From Flavobacteriales bacterium (GTDB taxonomy: Bacteria > Bacteroidota > Bacteroidia > Flavobacteriales_D > Parvicellaceae), in the NCBI GenBank assembly GCA_025210295.1, contig JAOASC010000048.1, positions 286,977 through 350,976 of the forward strand: a stretch of DNA of 64,000 bases, written 5' to 3'. Within the stretch, counting starts at the first letter, position 1. Every line of letters begins with the position of its first letter. Under the pieces are notes generated by a model. The model was not told the DNA's origin. It was given only the letters and a program-made list of their open reading frames with translations, and ran no database searches. The position numbers and the translations under genes are program-made. Positions 62,802 through 64,000 of this stretch are shown here, in pieces.

Positions 62802-64000
62802 ATGAAAAAAATTATACTTACAGTTGGGATGTTCATTGCAATGGCGGGAATATCTTATGCTCAAGCCCCAGAAGAATTTAACTACCAAGCCGTAGCAAGA
62901 GACGTCTCTGGAAATGTAATTCCTAACCAAACTATTGGAGTAGAAATTTCCATTTTAGAAAGTTCAAGTAGCGGAACAGTTATCTATACAGAAACACACG
63001 CTCCAACTACTAACAATTTTGGTTTACTCAACCTTAATATCGGTAGGGGGACTATTGTTTCAGGAACATTTAACACCATTGATTGGGCCAACAACAACTA
63101 TTTTGTTCAGATTAGTATGGACATGACAGGAGGAACAAATTACAATATTATGGGGACTTCTCAATTGATCTCTGTCCCTTATGCTTTACACGCAAAGACT
63201 GCTAACTCTGTTGCCAATGACATGGTAGATGATGCTGATGCTGACCCAACCAATGAGCTTCAAACATTAACAATATCGAATGATACGATATATATATCTA
63301 ATGGAAATCATGCACTCTTACCTTCAGCTGTTGACACAGATGAACAGACGCTTATGTTGAGCAATGATTCCTTATTTATTTCTAATGGAAATGGAGTCTC
63401 ATTAAGTACTTATGCTGTTGACATGGTCGATGATGCAGATAATGATCCTACTAATGAAATTGAAACATGGAGCACTTTATCGGGAATTCCTGCAGACTTA
63501 GCTGACGGCATCGATAATGTAGATGACGCAGATGCTGATCCTAGTAACGAGCTTCAAGACATTTCTCTTTCAGGAACAAACTTATCCATTACAAGTGGTT
63601 CGACTGTTGACTTATCGGCTTTACAAGATGGCGTAAATGATGCGGATGCTAACCCTACTAACGAGATTCAGGACATCTCTTTAACCGGAACAAACTTATC
63701 CATTACGAGTGGTTCGACTGTTGACTTATCGGCTTTACAAGATGGTGTAAATGACGCAGATGCGGATGCTACGAATGAAATTCAGGACATCTCTTTAACT
63801 GGAACAAACTTATCCATTACAAGTGGTTCGACTGTTGACTTATCAGCTTTGCAAGATGGAGTAAATGACGCAGATGCGGATGCTACGAATGAAATTCAGG
63901 ACATCTCTTTAACCGGAACAAACTTATCCATTACAAGTGGTTCGACTGTTGACTTATCGGCTTTACAAGATGGCGTAAATGATGCGGATGCTAACCCTAC
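62802..64000 (+). CDS. Secreted repeat protein, 3' end outside window
   Basis: ATG 62802 opens a frame with no stop before the window ends. Signal peptide (ILTVGMFIAMAGISYAQ), a conserved head (PEEFNYQAVARDVSGN ... SQLISVPYALHAKTA, the tail-fibre-like domain frequent in Bacteroidota surface proteins) and acidic repeats DADADPTNE. From 63.5 kb on these become near-identical 38-residue units. A C-terminal T9SS signal may lie beyond the window. Likely adhesin-like surface fibre. Confidence 0.85.
   Translation, partial: MKKIILTVGMFIAMAGISYAQAPEEFNYQAVARDVSGNVIPNQTIGVEISILESSSSGTVIYTETHAPTTNNFGLLNLNIGRGTIVSGTFNTIDWANNNYFVQISMDMTGGTNYNIMGTSQLISVPYALHAKTANSVANDMVDDADADPTNELQTLTISNDTIYISNGNHALLPSAVDTDEQTLMLSNDSLFISNGNGVSLSTYAVDMVDDADNDPTNEIETWSTLSGIPADLADGIDNVDDADADPSNELQDISLSGTNLSITSGSTVDLSALQDGVNDADANPTNEIQDISLTGTNLSITSGSTVDLSALQDGVNDADADATNEIQDISLTGTNLSITSGSTVDLSALQDGVNDADADATNEIQDISLTGTNLSITSGSTVDLSALQDGVNDADANP
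63558..64000 (+). repeat. Tandem 114-bp coding repeats
   Basis: GACAT(C/T)TCT recurs at 63558, 63672, 63786 and 63900, exactly 114 bp apart; units differ by only a few bases. Encodes 38-residue units with ISLTGTNLSITSGSTVDLSA. The array continues past the window. Confidence 0.92.

Noticed and set aside
63558..64000. CRISPR-like array
   Set aside because: Units are contiguous 114-bp in-frame coding repeats without spacers.

Overview
The window is AT-rich chromosomal DNA from a member of the Bacteroidota, most likely a Flavobacteriales-type bacterium. This rests on the recurrent promoter form TTG, about 20 nt, TAnnTTTG (the Bacteroidota primary sigma-factor consensus), very short leaders, a type IX secretion C-terminal domain, a CarboxypepD_reg plus plug plus beta-barrel outer-membrane protein, a TPR/His_kinase plus LytTR pair, and families largely confined to this phylum (DUF5916, DUF6660, HYC_CC_PP, GDCCVxC, CzcA-TolC fusion). 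I cannot name a species.

Layout. 1-3.6 kb: the 3' part of mnmE, then a Fic protein and a MORN-repeat protein that share a nearly identical C-terminal domain. 3.7-12 kb: a DUF5916 protein, a membrane protein, a two-component pair and a divergent TonB-receptor-like barrel. 11.9-12.6 kb: two look-alike units, each a promoter, a short ORF and a hairpin terminator. 12.6-13.2 kb: a tRNA array (Cys, a decayed His-like copy, Arg, Pro, Gln).

13.1-32.4 kb: an integrated element. A large serine recombinase abuts and reads into the tRNA array. Behind it lies a leftward run of about 20 genes without recognisable tail, portal, terminase or conjugation genes. The recognisable members act on membranes, cell wall or DNA: patatin phospholipase, two annexin-like repeats behind a membrane anchor, an L,D-transpeptidase-like protein, a peptidoglycan-binding protein, a transglutaminase-like protein with membrane segments, a RecA-like ATPase, and a giant RadC/DNA-methylase/strawberry-notch helicase. 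Several small beta-rich proteins of capsid-like size sit in the middle. My best inference is a tailless, membrane-containing provirus of an undescribed or poorly described type. This is the main finding of the window. Two small paralogous regulators are divergent at its far end.

33.1-51.9 kb: a metal-resistance island in two convergent halves that meet at one bidirectional terminator. The rightward half is of Czc type (Fur-like regulator, DUF6660, CzcA-TolC fusion, CzcB, methyltransferase, Zn/Cd P-type ATPase). The leftward half is of Cus/mer type (ArsR regulator, MerTP-like, GDCCVxC, HYC_CC_PP, CusA, TolC, HMA-MauE, CusB with DUF3347, HMA lipoprotein). The transmembrane signatures of the two RND pumps separate a divalent-metal from a monovalent-metal exporter. 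An unusual tRNA-Leu closes the island at 52.2 kb.

52.3-64 kb: ordinary chromosome. It carries an SRPBCC protein, a GbsR/MarR regulator, an AraC regulator and an operon of two SnoaL-like proteins with a hydrolase, a nitroreductase divergent from its likely HxlR regulator, a second hydrolase, DUF1853, purK-purE, an outer-membrane protein, a T9SS-sorted protein, and the start of a secreted protein made of 114-bp repeats that runs off the window.
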